This document shows, in pieces, positions 25,599-35,420 of a stretch of 64,000 nucleotides of DNA. Made by a program: the position numbers and the translations under genes. The stretch spans positions 742,032 to 806,031 of the forward strand of contig NZ_CP043006.1 of NCBI RefSeq assembly GCF_008086345.1, in the 5' to 3' direction. Below the pieces are notes generated by a model. It did no database searches. It was not told the origin of the DNA and saw only the letters and a program-made list of their open reading frames with translations. Within the stretch, counting starts at the first letter, position 1. Each line of letters opens with the position of its first letter. Source of the stretch: Chitinophaga sp. XS-30. GTDB taxonomy: Bacteria; Bacteroidota; Bacteroidia; Chitinophagales; Chitinophagaceae.

Positions 25599-26290
25599 AC
25601 ATCCGTTGCATTATCGTAGACGACGAGCCGCTGGCGCGGGACGGTATGGAGTTGCTGGTGAAAGGCACGGGATTCCTGCAACTGGTGGCGTCATGCAGCA
25701 ATGCCATGGAGGCCAATGCCGTACTGGCTGCGGAAAAAGTGCAGCTGATGTTCCTGGACATCCAGATGCCGAGGATGCGCGGCATCGATCTGCTGCGGAG
25801 CCTGCCTATAAAACCGCTGGTGATCATTACGACGGCGTATCCGGACTTTGCACTGGAGGGATTCGAGCTCAATGTGCTGGACTATCTCGTAAAACCCATC
25901 ACTCCGGAGCGATTCCTGCAGTCGGTCAACCGTGCGCTGACCCTGCTGCAGCAGCAGCGCAGCGAGAGCGATCATCTCTTTATCAAAACCGGCAGCGGCT
26001 TCGAAAAGATCGCATACGCCGATATACTGTTCATAGAAGGCGCACAGAATTACCTCACCATCCATACCGCACAAGGCAAACATATGACCCTGGCCACTTT
26101 CAGGGCAGCCGAGGAGCAGTTGCCACCTGGGAAATTCCTGCGGGTACACAAATCCTATATTGTGGCTGTAGACAAAATTCAATCGCTTTCCGGGAATGAA
26201 CTGAGCTGCGGCGGGCACAAGGTCCCCGTCAGCAAAAATTATCGCGAGGCGCTGATGCTGCTGATCGATCAGCGCCTCATCAGGAAGTAG
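25595..26290 (+). CDS. LytTR-family response regulator
   Basis: 231-residue cytoplasmic transcription factor. The receiver domain (1-115) has the acidic pair DDEP, the phospho-acceptor Asp in FLDIQMPRM, TTAY and the invariant Lys in YLVKPI. The C-terminal LytTR DNA-binding domain (about 130-231) shows ILFIEGAQNYLTIHT and FLRVHKSYIVAVDKI. It overlaps its cognate kinase by 4 nt. Confidence 0.94.
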   Translation: MNIRCIIVDDEPLARDGMELLVKGTGFLQLVASCSNAMEANAVLAAEKVQLMFLDIQMPRMRGIDLLRSLPIKPLVIITTAYPDFALEGFELNVLDYLVKPITPERFLQSVNRALTLLQQQRSESDHLFIKTGSGFEKIAYADILFIEGAQNYLTIHTAQGKHMTLATFRAAEEQLPPGKFLRVHKSYIVAVDKIQSLSGNELSCGGHKVPVSKNYREALMLLIDQRLIRK

Positions 26291-26472
26291 ATGCCATACA
26301 TACCAATATATGCCCGTTCCTCCCAAATGATCAAACCCCGGCTCATTTTCGACGTCTAACTTAACAGCATTTGCCCCCTACCATTTATCCCGTTTATCCT
26401 GCACAGGTGTAAATATTCCGGTTAACTGAGGGAGGGGCTGTATTTTTCGGACGTTCAACCTAAAGACATTAG

Positions 26473-29157
26473 ATGAGAATTAAGCCTGTCAGCAGCCTTT
26501 TGACACTGCTGGGATGTATGTTAACTGTTTTCGCCAAGGCACAGCAGACCCCTTCCAATAAGGACACAGAAACGGGTACTTTGAGCGGGAAGGTATTACA
26601 GGCATCCAATAAAGAGGCGGTGCCTTTCGCCACGATCGCACTGTTGAATGAAGACGATTCCACCATTATCAACGGCGTTGCTGCCGATGAGAAGGGCGCT
26701 TTTTTGCTCAAACCTATCCCTTACGGAAGTTATATTGTACGGATCGCCACCATGGGGTTCTCTCCTTATTACACGAAAATAAAACCTGCCGCCGAGCGTC
26801 CGCTGTGGGATCTCGGAACTATCATGCTGCAAACGGGCGCACGCACGCTCAAGGAAGTAACCGTAACGGGGCAGAAGCAGATGTTCACCATGAACAAGGA
26901 TAGTATTGTGTTCTCACCGGATGAAAACTTCCTGCCGGGCGGTACCGGCATGGAACTGCTGGAATATGTGCCGGGCATTACCATAGATGCGGAGAATAAT
27001 GTAACGATGGAGGGAAAGGACCAGGTGAAATTTTATGTGGATGACCGGCCGGTAGCCCTTACCGGCATGGACTACAACAGCTATCTGCAGAACCTGCCTT
27101 CCTTCATGATCGAACGGATAGAAGTGCTGAAAGCCCCGCCGGACCCGGTGGAAGCGGAACAGGCACTGGTGGAGGGCCGCACCAACATCCGGTATATCAA
27201 CATCATTACCCGCAAGATCCAGTTCCGCGGTTACTCCGCAGCATTCACCGCGGGTGTGGACAGCCGGCAGAACCTGAGAGGCAAAATGCGCTACAATCTC
27301 AACCTGGCCCCCTTCCAGGTCACCTATTTCAATAACGGGGAATACAATTCAGACAGCAGTTATCTCTCCCGCACCTATTTTCCGCAAAATGCCGGAGCAG
27401 ATACTTCTTACCTCGAACAAAAGAACTTCCGCACCAGCTACAAATACAATCATAACCTCAACGGCCGGTATGAACTGAAAATGTCTGAAAAGGAAAAACT
27501 GCGCGGATCGGTAACCCTGGGCTGGACGGGCGATGGCAGCGATGGCGAGAACAACAGCCTCTTCAGCGATCAGGCGCATAAACCTACCCGCACCATCAAC
27601 CAGGAAAACCGGAACCGCAGGAACGGATACCGTGCAGTAACGGACTGGAACTATCTGAAGGAATATGACGAACCCGGCAAAAGGCTCGAAGCAGGATTCA
27701 ACTTTGCGAAGAATAACGGGAACGGTTACGGGAATAACGACTATTTCTACCTGATGACGGAAGATACTTCCCTGCAGCGGACCAGCCGCCGCAATGGCAA
27801 CTGGAACCTGCGCAGCAACTTCAATTTCCGCAATGTACTGAAGGACAGCAAGTATTACAACCTCAGCAGTTCCGTAGCACTCAACGGCGGTAAAAACACC
27901 GCCCTGGCCACCAGGAAAAATGTCAACGATACAGAACTGCTGTTTGCGCCACGGCTTTCCACCAATTACACCAACTTCAATCAGCAATATGCCGTGAATG
28001 CAGCATTCGGCAAAAGAAGCCGTGAGTTCGGGTACAACTTCACGGGACGGCTGGCCTATGACGGTGCTCAGTCCGAGGAAGACTACGCGGGCAACCGTTT
28101 CAACAACGAAACCTATGAGATACGCAGTTCTCTGGGCATGAACTTCAGCCCGAAAAAGGACCATATGGCCAATATCCGGTTCAATCCGGGTATCCAGTTC
28201 TTCAACCAGATGGCCCTGCTGGATTCCCTGAGAAGCCGCGTTCCTTTCAAATACACGAACTTCTCTCCGGGCATCAACCTGCAATACGATATCAAACAGC
28301 AGCAGCTCTCATTCAGTTTCAACCGCAATATCGACCGGCCCAATCCCGATCAGCTGAACCCTTTCATCAACACTGCGGACACGCTGAACATCCGCATGGG
28401 CAATCCCAATCTTCGCCCGTCATTCACGAAGGACTACCGGCTGGAGTACCTGTACCAGTACAAAAGCCATCAGGTGAAAGCCGGCGTGGAGATACAGGAT
28501 GCGGGAGACATCATTTCCCGGTTCACGCAGGTGGAGCAGGTGGGCAATACGATCTATACAACATCTACCTGGGTGAACCTGGCCAGCCGGAAAGACCGCA
28601 ATGCCTATATCACCCTGAACTCCCATCTGTTCAAGGCTCTCCAGCATAATAAAGGCTCCATAAACGCCAATATCAGCGGGGGCCTGCGTTACTATAACAC
28701 CATCACAGACGGCGGGGAAGATGGAAAAGATGCCGTGAGCGAACAATTCGCGCATGTAGAGGGGGTGACCTCGCATCTTACCATATGGACGGCATACCGC
28801 ATCCGGGTGTTCTCCATTTCCGTCAACGGCCGGTATAACGGGCCCCGTTACTATGCGCAGGGAAGAAGAGAGGGGCGTTTCAACAGCGGTTTAAAAGGGC
28901 AGGTGAATCTTTTACAGCGGAAACTGAATGTAGCCTTCAGCGTGGAAAATCTCTTCGGTTCTTCCGTGCGGAATTCCTACGAACTGACGAACGCATATGA
29001 ACAATACTCCAATGCGCGCAGGAATGTACGGTACCTGAGCCTGAACATCACTTACAATATCCGCAAGTTCACGAAACTCGGACAGAAGGGGCCGAAGGGC
29101 TTTGACGAGGAAGAGTTCGAGGGAGATGACCACCGCGGAGGCCGTGGGCGGAGATAA
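26473..29157 (+). CDS. Outer-membrane beta-barrel protein with CarboxypepD_reg-like domain
   Basis: 894-residue outer-membrane protein of the OMP_b-brl_3 type. A signal peptide ending in FAKAQ is followed by a carboxypeptidase-regulatory-like Ig domain (LSGKVLQASNKEAVPFATIAL, about 35-120), a plug-like segment with KDSIVFSPDENFLPGGTGMELL, and a barrel rich in Tyr/Asn strands. It has no obvious TonB box, and there is no SusD neighbour. The C-terminal end is unusual for a barrel: it runs past the last strand into a Gly/acidic/basic tail (FDEEEFEGDDHRGGRGRR). Function is unknown; related proteins act in uptake or signalling. It ends 1 bp from the convergent DUF58 gene. Confidence 0.88.
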   Translation: MRIKPVSSLLTLLGCMLTVFAKAQQTPSNKDTETGTLSGKVLQASNKEAVPFATIALLNEDDSTIINGVAADEKGAFLLKPIPYGSYIVRIATMGFSPYYTKIKPAAERPLWDLGTIMLQTGARTLKEVTVTGQKQMFTMNKDSIVFSPDENFLPGGTGMELLEYVPGITIDAENNVTMEGKDQVKFYVDDRPVALTGMDYNSYLQNLPSFMIERIEVLKAPPDPVEAEQALVEGRTNIRYINIITRKIQFRGYSAAFTAGVDSRQNLRGKMRYNLNLAPFQVTYFNNGEYNSDSSYLSRTYFPQNAGADTSYLEQKNFRTSYKYNHNLNGRYELKMSEKEKLRGSVTLGWTGDGSDGENNSLFSDQAHKPTRTINQENRNRRNGYRAVTDWNYLKEYDEPGKRLEAGFNFAKNNGNGYGNNDYFYLMTEDTSLQRTSRRNGNWNLRSNFNFRNVLKDSKYYNLSSSVALNGGKNTALATRKNVNDTELLFAPRLSTNYTNFNQQYAVNAAFGKRSREFGYNFTGRLAYDGAQSEEDYAGNRFNNETYEIRSSLGMNFSPKKDHMANIRFNPGIQFFNQMALLDSLRSRVPFKYTNFSPGINLQYDIKQQQLSFSFNRNIDRPNPDQLNPFINTADTLNIRMGNPNLRPSFTKDYRLEYLYQYKSHQVKAGVEIQDAGDIISRFTQVEQVGNTIYTTSTWVNLASRKDRNAYITLNSHLFKALQHNKGSINANISGGLRYYNTITDGGEDGKDAVSEQFAHVEGVTSHLTIWTAYRIRVFSISVNGRYNGPRYYAQGRREGRFNSGLKGQVNLLQRKLNVAFSVENLFGSSVRNSYELTNAYEQYSNARRNVRYLSLNITYNIRKFTKLGQKGPKGFDEEEFEGDDHRGGRGRR

Positions 29158-29158
29158 C

Positions 29159-30502
29159 TCAGGCCAGCAAACGGGATTTCAGCTCCAGGTATTTGTTCAC
29201 CACATCCACCGTCAACTGCTCGGGCGTAGTGAGCAATGACATGATGCCGTGATGGGCAAGCTCCCGCACGATCTGTTTTTTCTCATGCGCGAATTTCTGC
29301 GCGATCACCTGTATGTAAATATCTTCCACTTCAGCAGCTTTCCGTTCATTCAGCTTCTTCAGTTCCGTATTCTCGAAAAATACGACCAGCAGCAAATGAT
29401 ACTTCGCCAGTTGACGCAGGTAGGGAAGCTGCCGCTGCATGGCGGAAGCGGATTCGAAATTCGTGTAGAGGATAAGCAGGGACCGCTGGGAAAGCGAGGT
29501 GCGGAGATGCACACCCAGGCTTTCATAGTCACTTTCCGTCCATTGGGTATCCTGGTGGTATAGTTGTTCAAGGAGCTTGCTGAGCTGCGCCCTTTTGCTG
29601 CTGGCCGGCAATATGGCGGTTTCCTTTCCGGTGAATGTTGCCAGTCCGGCCTTATCCCCCTTCTGCAGTGCCACATTGCAGAACACCAACGCGGAATTGA
29701 TAGCATAATCCAGTAAGGTCATCCCGTCAAAAGGCATTTTCATATTACGCCCTTTGTCGATCACGCAATAGACCTGCTGCGATCTTTCCTCCATGAAATT
29801 ATTCACCATCAGGTTCCCGCGCCGCGCGGTGGCTTTCCAGTTAAGGGTACGCACATCGTCTCCCCTTACATATTCCCGGATGTGATCGAACTCCATGCTA
29901 TGGCCTATCACCCGCTTGCGGTGCACACCTATCCCGTCAAGATGATGTTTGAAAGACATCAGTTCATATTGGCGCAGCTGCACGAAGGAGGGATAGACCT
30001 TTACAGTAACCGGATGATGGAAAGTGAAACGCCGTTTCACCAGTCCGAATATCCCGCTCACGAATACATGAGTATCCCCGAACCCGTACTCTCCCCTTTC
30101 CACAGGCCGGAGCTGGTACGTGAATGTTTTTTCCTCACCGCTGTGCAATATCCCTTTCAGCAAGAAATCCCGCTGCTGGAATTGGAAGGGCAGCTCATCA
30201 GTGATCGTTATCTGCGCCGTAAACCGGTAGTTGTTCCGTATAGTGAGGCTTACCTCGTTCTGATCCCCATTACTGAAGCGGTCCGCCATGTGCCGCACAG
30301 CGCTGATGGCGCGGGCAGGAAGGTATAGCTGTAAAAAATCAAGCAACAGCAGCATGAGGAAAGCCAGCACTGCCAGCACCGCCACCTGCAGCAGCACCGG
30401 TATGAAATAGGCTGCAATAAAGAGCAGAACGGCCCCGCCCAATGCCAGGTACATTCCTGTATTGAAGAAAAGGGAACGGTAAAAGCGGGCGAGCTGTTTC
30501 AT
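29159..30502 (-). CDS. DUF58 domain protein, partner of MoxR ATPase
   Basis: 447-residue membrane protein with two N-terminal helices (about 14-60), a beta-rich middle part and a DUF58/vWA-like C-terminal domain. The family motif is seen as EFDHIREYVRGDDVRTLNWKAT; later CVIDKGRNMKMP and ALQKGDKAGLATF resemble the MIDAS-like vWA core. MoxR-DUF58 pairs are thought to work as chaperone plus substrate adaptor in envelope assembly. It starts with ATG 30502 overlapping the moxR stop by 1 nt, so translation is coupled. Confidence 0.9.
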   Translation of the reverse strand: MKQLARFYRSLFFNTGMYLALGGAVLLFIAAYFIPVLLQVAVLAVLAFLMLLLLDFLQLYLPARAISAVRHMADRFSNGDQNEVSLTIRNNYRFTAQITITDELPFQFQQRDFLLKGILHSGEEKTFTYQLRPVERGEYGFGDTHVFVSGIFGLVKRRFTFHHPVTVKVYPSFVQLRQYELMSFKHHLDGIGVHRKRVIGHSMEFDHIREYVRGDDVRTLNWKATARRGNLMVNNFMEERSQQVYCVIDKGRNMKMPFDGMTLLDYAINSALVFCNVALQKGDKAGLATFTGKETAILPASSKRAQLSKLLEQLYHQDTQWTESDYESLGVHLRTSLSQRSLLILYTNFESASAMQRQLPYLRQLAKYHLLLVVFFENTELKKLNERKAAEVEDIYIQVIAQKFAHEKKQIVRELAHHGIMSLLTTPEQLTVDVVNKYLELKSRLLA

Positions 30503-31482
30503 CAACGCGGCACCTCCACTGCTTTAAGGATTGACGAAATGATATCATCCGGCGAGATGCCTTCCATTTCGCGTTCCGGGGTGAGCATGATACGATGACG
30601 GAGAATATGCGGCAGTACGTACACCACATCGTCCGGTGTTACAAAATCGCGGTTATTCATCACCGCAATGGCTTTGGAGCAGTTCATCACGGCAATGGAT
30701 GCACGCGGTGAGGCTCCCAGGTAGATGCCGGAGTTCATGCGGGTCTCGTTCACCAGGGCGGCAATATACTGCAGCAGCTTCTCTTCCAGCAATACACTTC
30801 GCACCTGCGCCTGCAACTGTTGTATAACGGCTCCTGACACCACCTTGTTCACCCGGGCGGTGAGCGCTTCTTCGCCGGTATGGAGATTGGCGGCCTGGAG
30901 GATCGCCACTTCTTCCGTTAACGCCGGATACCTCACTTCGATCTTGAACAGGAACCGGTCCAGCTGGGCTTCCGGCAACCGGTAGGTACCTTCCTGCTCG
31001 ATGGGGTTCTGCGTTGCGATCACCATGAAAGGCGCTTCAAGCGGATAGGTGATGCCGTCGTTCGTGATCTGCCGTTCTTCCATCACTTCAAACAGCGCAG
31101 CCTGTGTTTTGGCCGGCGCGCGGTTGATCTCATCTATCAGGATGATGTTGCCGAAGATGGGGCCCCTCTTGTATTCAAAAGCCTTGCTTTGCGGATTGAA
31201 GATGGAAGTGCCCAGCACATCCGCGGGCATCAGGTCCGGCGTGAACTGTATGCGTGAGAATTTTGCATCGATCGTTTGTGCCAGCAGCTTTGCGGCCAGT
31301 GTTTTGGCTACGCCCGGCACCCCCTCTATCAGGATGTGGCCGTTTGCCAGGATGCCCGCGGTCAGCAGCTCCACCATCTGGTGCTGCCCTATGATCACTT
31401 TCCCGATCTCCGCCCTGATGGCGGCAATAGCTTCATGCAGCGGGGCCAGGTCCGTACGGGGCTCAAAGGTATTTACTTCCAT
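30502..31482 (-). CDS. MoxR-family AAA+ ATPase
   Basis: 326-residue cytoplasmic AAA+ ATPase. Walker A is GVPGVAKT, Walker B ILIDEINRAPAK, followed by the MoxR motif FEVMEERQIT and sensor ATQNPIEQEGTY. The C-terminal lid contains GASPRASIAVM. By family it remodels vWA partner proteins such as the DUF58 product encoded next to it. It is the fourth gene of a tightly packed operon, overlapping both neighbours by 1 nt. Confidence 0.95.
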   Translation of the reverse strand: MEVNTFEPRTDLAPLHEAIAAIRAEIGKVIIGQHQMVELLTAGILANGHILIEGVPGVAKTLAAKLLAQTIDAKFSRIQFTPDLMPADVLGTSIFNPQSKAFEYKRGPIFGNIILIDEINRAPAKTQAALFEVMEERQITNDGITYPLEAPFMVIATQNPIEQEGTYRLPEAQLDRFLFKIEVRYPALTEEVAILQAANLHTGEEALTARVNKVVSGAVIQQLQAQVRSVLLEEKLLQYIAALVNETRMNSGIYLGASPRASIAVMNCSKAIAVMNNRDFVTPDDVVYVLPHILRHRIMLTPEREMEGISPDDIISSILKAVEVPR

Positions 31483-32726
31483 TAGCTCGCTTTTAAATAG
31501 AATTGATAGATACTGTTATAATAATTTCTCAGCTGATTGTCGTCCACATCGGCAGCTTCCCTGAAATACGCTGTCTGTGCGATCAGCGCGGATACCTGCT
31601 CATGCGGGTAGCCGGACTTACGGGAGAGCGCTGTCACAAATTCATCATCCATCCGGCTGGTATTCAGGTAATAACGGCTACGTATATACTCCGTCAGATG
31701 CTGCGCCATTTTTTGGGCCAGGTTGCTGTTATTATGATGAAGGTAATACAACCTGCCGAGTGTTTCCACAAAGTCCAGCGAGGAATTCGCCAGCACAGGT
31801 TTCGGAGGAATGAGGCGTTGCCTTCTCTTTCCTTCGAACAGCACATACAGCAGCAGGAGCAATACGGCCAGCCACAGCGCCCAGCGCAGGGAGGGATGTT
31901 TCATCAGCACCTGCCAGTTGGAAAATTCGCCGCGTTGCGGGGCGTTCAGCGCTTTGTAGTACTCGTCCCAATACACGCGGTCCGGATACTGCGGCAGGTA
32001 CGCCAGCTGGGTTTCCAGCGCTTTGATATTCTCTCCTTTCATGAGGAAGTAATTCGTCCACACCATAGGATTGAGCAAAACGAATACATGGCCTTTCCCT
32101 ACTTTGATGCGGAAAAAATTCGGCTGGTGGCTGGCATTGTTCCCAAGAATGGTGGTACTGCCAGGCTGGGTTCTGTCCAGGAAGTTTACCATATGCAATC
32201 CTTTTGACGAAAAAAAGGTATCGGGAGCGAACACGCTGTTCACAAACGATTGAACGGCTTCCTTTTTCGATTCATCATAAAAAAACCGGCCCGGCCGTTT
32301 GATGGAAAAGCGGAAAGCCGCTTCAAACAGGGAATCGGTTTCTTCCACGGCTACAAAAAGGCGGTTGCCGGCGGAAACGAACTCGCGCATTGCTGCCACA
32401 TCCTGTTCTGTTGTGAAAAGGCGGCCGGCCACGATGAAATAAAGATTGCCCGAACCCTTGAGGCGCGCATCCCGGCGATAGTTGTAGCTGAACGGCCTTG
32501 TAATGGTACGGGGTTTTATGTCATTGAAAAAATGTTCCATTACCCTGAAAGGGACATAACTGCCCAGCGGTTTTTTATCCTGGCTGCTGTAAGTGGCAAG
32601 CTTGCGGGAGAAGGATACATCATTTCCCTTACCCGCCGGTGGATGCATGGCGCTTCCGCCGATGATCAGCAGCGCGATCAATACGAACAACAGGACGGAT
32701 ATAGTGATGATGATAGCTGTTCTCAA
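31482..32726 (-). CDS. DUF4350 domain membrane protein
   Basis: 414-residue protein with one N-terminal membrane helix (about 4-25), a periplasmic Rossmann-like DUF4350 region (about 60-230, with FIVAGRLFTTEQD) and a second membrane helix near 275 (LRWALWLAVLLLLLYVLFEG), then a cytoplasmic helical tail. The start appears to be TTG at 32726; no in-frame ATG precedes the membrane helix, and TTG overlaps the stop of the upstream gene by 4 nt. It is a constant member of MoxR-DUF58 clusters in Bacteroidota; biochemical role unknown. Confidence 0.85.
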   Translation of the reverse strand: MRTAIIITISVLLFVLIALLIIGGSAMHPPAGKGNDVSFSRKLATYSSQDKKPLGSYVPFRVMEHFFNDIKPRTITRPFSYNYRRDARLKGSGNLYFIVAGRLFTTEQDVAAMREFVSAGNRLFVAVEETDSLFEAAFRFSIKRPGRFFYDESKKEAVQSFVNSVFAPDTFFSSKGLHMVNFLDRTQPGSTTILGNNASHQPNFFRIKVGKGHVFVLLNPMVWTNYFLMKGENIKALETQLAYLPQYPDRVYWDEYYKALNAPQRGEFSNWQVLMKHPSLRWALWLAVLLLLLYVLFEGKRRQRLIPPKPVLANSSLDFVETLGRLYYLHHNNSNLAQKMAQHLTEYIRSRYYLNTSRMDDEFVTALSRKSGYPHEQVSALIAQTAYFREAADVDDNQLRNYYNSIYQFYLKAS

Positions 32727-33532
32727 TTTCTCAACGATTTTTTAAACTCCGCAAATTGTTCATCCAGTTGCGTGAACTGTATGCCGTTCACCGGCGCTTT
32801 GCCGTACCAGATGTATTCGTAGTGCCTGGTCAACACCGCGAAAGGGCGGTGGAAAGCGGTAGCCGAAAGCTCCCGCAGGAAATCCAGGTTCGTTTTATCT
32901 TTCCCCGGCAGGATCAGTTCTTTTTCCTGCAGTATATATAATGCCTGCAAATACCGTATTCTCACGGCGCTGCGATAATCACCGGCTTCGGCGGCCGCCT
33001 GCGCCAATGCGTCATAGTGCTGCGGTCCTGCATCTGTTGCCATTTCAGTTGCGGTTTCTTCCATCCGCCGGGAGCGGGAGAAAATATCCAGGCTGCTTTT
33101 ACGGATGAACAACAGGACGGTGAGTAGCAGGATAATGCCGAGCACAATGTAAAAGATGTTGCGGATCACGCCGAAATTGGCGAGCGCCCACAAGCCCAGC
33201 TTTGTGATCATCTCCGGGCGGCGGGGCGTACTGGTTTTCTGCTCATACTGCAGGGCCTTCATTTTACGGAGGTCTTCCATCGTTGCATCGGGTATGCGGC
33301 GGAGCGTAAGGCGGTTACCGGCCATTTCATCCCATTCCCCTATTTTCTGCTGGTCCCACATGGCCACCTGCCAGCGGTACTGCCGGGTTTTGCCATCGAA
33401 GTCCCGGACCTCGACCGTAGTGGTGTCTTCTGCCATGTCAATACCCAGCGAATCCTCCGCTTCCTGTGCAAATACGGGGATGGTGAAATATATTCCGGTA
33501 ATGAGCAGGATGACGGCTCTGATACTGGTCAT
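32723..33532 (-). CDS. DUF4129-type membrane protein of the MoxR cluster
   Basis: 269-residue protein with a signal peptide (ending VFAQ), a periplasmic stretch, one membrane helix (about 137-160, NIFYIVLGIILLLTVLLFI) and a cytoplasmic helical domain that fits DUF4129 (AGDYRSAVRIRYLQALYILQEKEL, YEYIWYGK). It overlaps the SpoIIM-like gene by 4 nt (ATGA) and DUF4350 by 4 nt. Confidence 0.8.
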   Translation of the reverse strand: MTSIRAVILLITGIYFTIPVFAQEAEDSLGIDMAEDTTTVEVRDFDGKTRQYRWQVAMWDQQKIGEWDEMAGNRLTLRRIPDATMEDLRKMKALQYEQKTSTPRRPEMITKLGLWALANFGVIRNIFYIVLGIILLLTVLLFIRKSSLDIFSRSRRMEETATEMATDAGPQHYDALAQAAAEAGDYRSAVRIRYLQALYILQEKELILPGKDKTNLDFLRELSATAFHRPFAVLTRHYEYIWYGKAPVNGIQFTQLDEQFAEFKKSLRN

Positions 33533-34515
33533 GGGGCGGCGGGTTTTATCAGTTGACCATCGGGCGTCAGCTGGTATCCTTTACGCTGTATGCGAATGGG
33601 ATAGATCACAAAATACCAGATGATGAACGACAGCGAAAGCAGGAGAATGCTGATGCTGAGCGCCAGCGGCATATCTGTATGACGGGTAACGAAGCTTTCG
33701 AGGAAGGCGGCCACAATGAAGAGCGGCACCAGCCCCACGATCACCCGCAGCCCGTCCATGGCGCCGCGGCGGAGGGATTCCCTCCGGGAATGCGTTCCGG
33801 GGAACAGCAGGCTGTTGCCCATGATCATTCCGGCTGTACCGGCAATGATAATGGACGATATCTCCAGTGTGCCATGTATCCAGATCACCAGTACGGACGG
33901 CCATCCGAGGCCTTTCGAGAAAAAGAAATACTGGAAGGAGCCAAGCATGATACCATTGCGGAACAATATCCATAAAGTACCGGCAGAAAAAGCAATTCCC
34001 ATCACAAAACAGAGGAGGCTGACCTGGATGTTGTTATAAGCGATGCTCAGCCACATGGACCATTCATTCTGTTTTTTATATACGCCGAACGGATCGCCCT
34101 TCTCGATGTTCTGTTCCGTCATGTTAACATAGGCATCCCCAAGTACCCCGCGCACGAAGGTCTCGTCATTGGCGGCAGAAAATGCGCCGATAATGCAGAA
34201 AAGCAGGAAATAACAACTGGTGAAGAGGAACAGGCGGTGATGCCGGCGGATCAGCAACGGCAGTTTATATTTTACAAAATTGCCGATGCGGTTCTTCCCG
34301 CCCTGGTGATTGCGGTAGATCCGCTGGAAGATACCGGCAGCGAGACCATTAATATAATGTGTAACCTTGCTGTGACTGTAAAAGGTTTTGGCATAAGCCA
34401 GATCGTCCAGCAAACCGGTAAACCGTTCCGCCATCTCATCAGGGTCCTCCGTGGGCTCCTGCTGGATCTTTTTCCAGCGCTGCAGGTTCCTTTTAATGAA
34501 TGAAGATTCTCTCAT
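33529..34515 (-). CDS. Stage II sporulation protein M (SpoIIM) family membrane protein
   Basis: 328-residue multi-pass membrane protein of the SpoIIM/DUF95 family, first gene of the MoxR operon. The start MRESSFIKRNLQRWKKIQ at 34515 matches family members (an upstream in-frame start at 34584 overlaps the divergent gene and is unlikely). Five to six helices begin near residue 88; the motif IWIHGTLEISSIIIAGTAGM is typical and includes the conserved HG-E pair. Role in non-sporulating bacteria is unknown; with MoxR/DUF58/RDD it is placed in envelope maintenance. Confidence 0.88.
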   Translation of the reverse strand: MRESSFIKRNLQRWKKIQQEPTEDPDEMAERFTGLLDDLAYAKTFYSHSKVTHYINGLAAGIFQRIYRNHQGGKNRIGNFVKYKLPLLIRRHHRLFLFTSCYFLLFCIIGAFSAANDETFVRGVLGDAYVNMTEQNIEKGDPFGVYKKQNEWSMWLSIAYNNIQVSLLCFVMGIAFSAGTLWILFRNGIMLGSFQYFFFSKGLGWPSVLVIWIHGTLEISSIIIAGTAGMIMGNSLLFPGTHSRRESLRRGAMDGLRVIVGLVPLFIVAAFLESFVTRHTDMPLALSISILLLSLSFIIWYFVIYPIRIQRKGYQLTPDGQLIKPAAP

Positions 34516-34559
34516 GCGGCAACGGCGAATAAAAACCGAAGTGGAAATATAATAAATTT

Positions 34560-34567
34560 TAAATTTG
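34560..34567 (+). promoter_or_regulatory. Possible -7 element of the RDD gene (leaderless mRNA?)
   Basis: TAAATTTG fits TAnnTTTG and ends only 3 nt before the ATG at 34571, so transcription would begin at or next to the start codon. No TTG box at the right distance is visible, so confidence is limited. Confidence 0.35.
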
Positions 34568-34570
34568 TTT

Positions 34571-35359
34571 ATGTCTATTATCAAAATCCCGACTGCATTT
34601 AATATAGACCTGGAGTTCCAGGTGGCTGATTTCGGCCGCCGCCTGGGAGCGTACCTGATAGACCTGATGATCCGCCTGGCCTATATCACGCTGATGTCCT
34701 GGCTCATTTTCCGGGTATCCAATTCGGAGACGGTAACGGACATGGCTTTTCTGGTCTTTGTGATATTACCGGTATCATTTTACTACCTCATTTCCGAGAT
34801 GCTGATGGACGGGCAGAGCCCCGGTAAAAAAGCGGTTGGCCTGAAAGTAGTGAGCATCCTGGGCAATACGCCGGGTATCAGCCAGATATTGCTCCGCTGG
34901 ATGTTCCGGCTGGTGGAGTCCCCCATTATTTCCATGATACTGGTGGGCGCAGCGATAGAAGACGAATCCATGGGCGGGGTGCTGCTGTCGCTGGGCATGG
35001 CCGTCCTGCCGCTGATCATTGTGCTTCGTTCCCCCTACAATCAGCGCCTGGGCGATATTACGGCCGGGACCATTGTTGTGCGCAGGCAGCAGAAAGCTTC
35101 TATTAATGATACCATCTTCCGGGAAATAGACATGGAGCATTATGTTCCGCAATTTCAGCAGGTGCTGCGTCTTTCAGATCGTGATCTGGGGAAGATCAAA
35201 GGGGTGCTGGACAATGCCCGCCGCGTCAAAAATTCGGCGATGGCCAAACGTATCGCCGAGCGGGTGCAGGAAGTGCTGCAAATTGAAACGGACCTGGAAC
35301 CGGTGCCCTTCCTGGAGACCCTGCTGAATGATTATAACTACCTGGTGACCAGGGGTTAA
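34571..35359 (+). CDS. RDD family membrane protein
   Basis: 262-residue inner-membrane protein. The RDD domain (about 18-170) shows FGRRLGAYLIDLMIR with the Arg and Asp that name the family, then SPGKKAVGLKVV and NQRLGDITAGTIVV. About four membrane helices are followed by a cytoplasmic helical tail of 90 residues. ATG 34571 is preferred over TTG 34565. It diverges from the SpoIIM-like gene with only 55 bp between starts and is a usual companion of that cluster. Confidence 0.9.
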   Translation: MSIIKIPTAFNIDLEFQVADFGRRLGAYLIDLMIRLAYITLMSWLIFRVSNSETVTDMAFLVFVILPVSFYYLISEMLMDGQSPGKKAVGLKVVSILGNTPGISQILLRWMFRLVESPIISMILVGAAIEDESMGGVLLSLGMAVLPLIIVLRSPYNQRLGDITAGTIVVRRQQKASINDTIFREIDMEHYVPQFQQVLRLSDRDLGKIKGVLDNARRVKNSAMAKRIAERVQEVLQIETDLEPVPFLETLLNDYNYLVTRG

Positions 35360-35420
35360 AAAAAATTCCGGTGTAACCCAACCTTTTTGTTCCGGCAGGC
35401 TGTCTTATGCAACTGCACCG

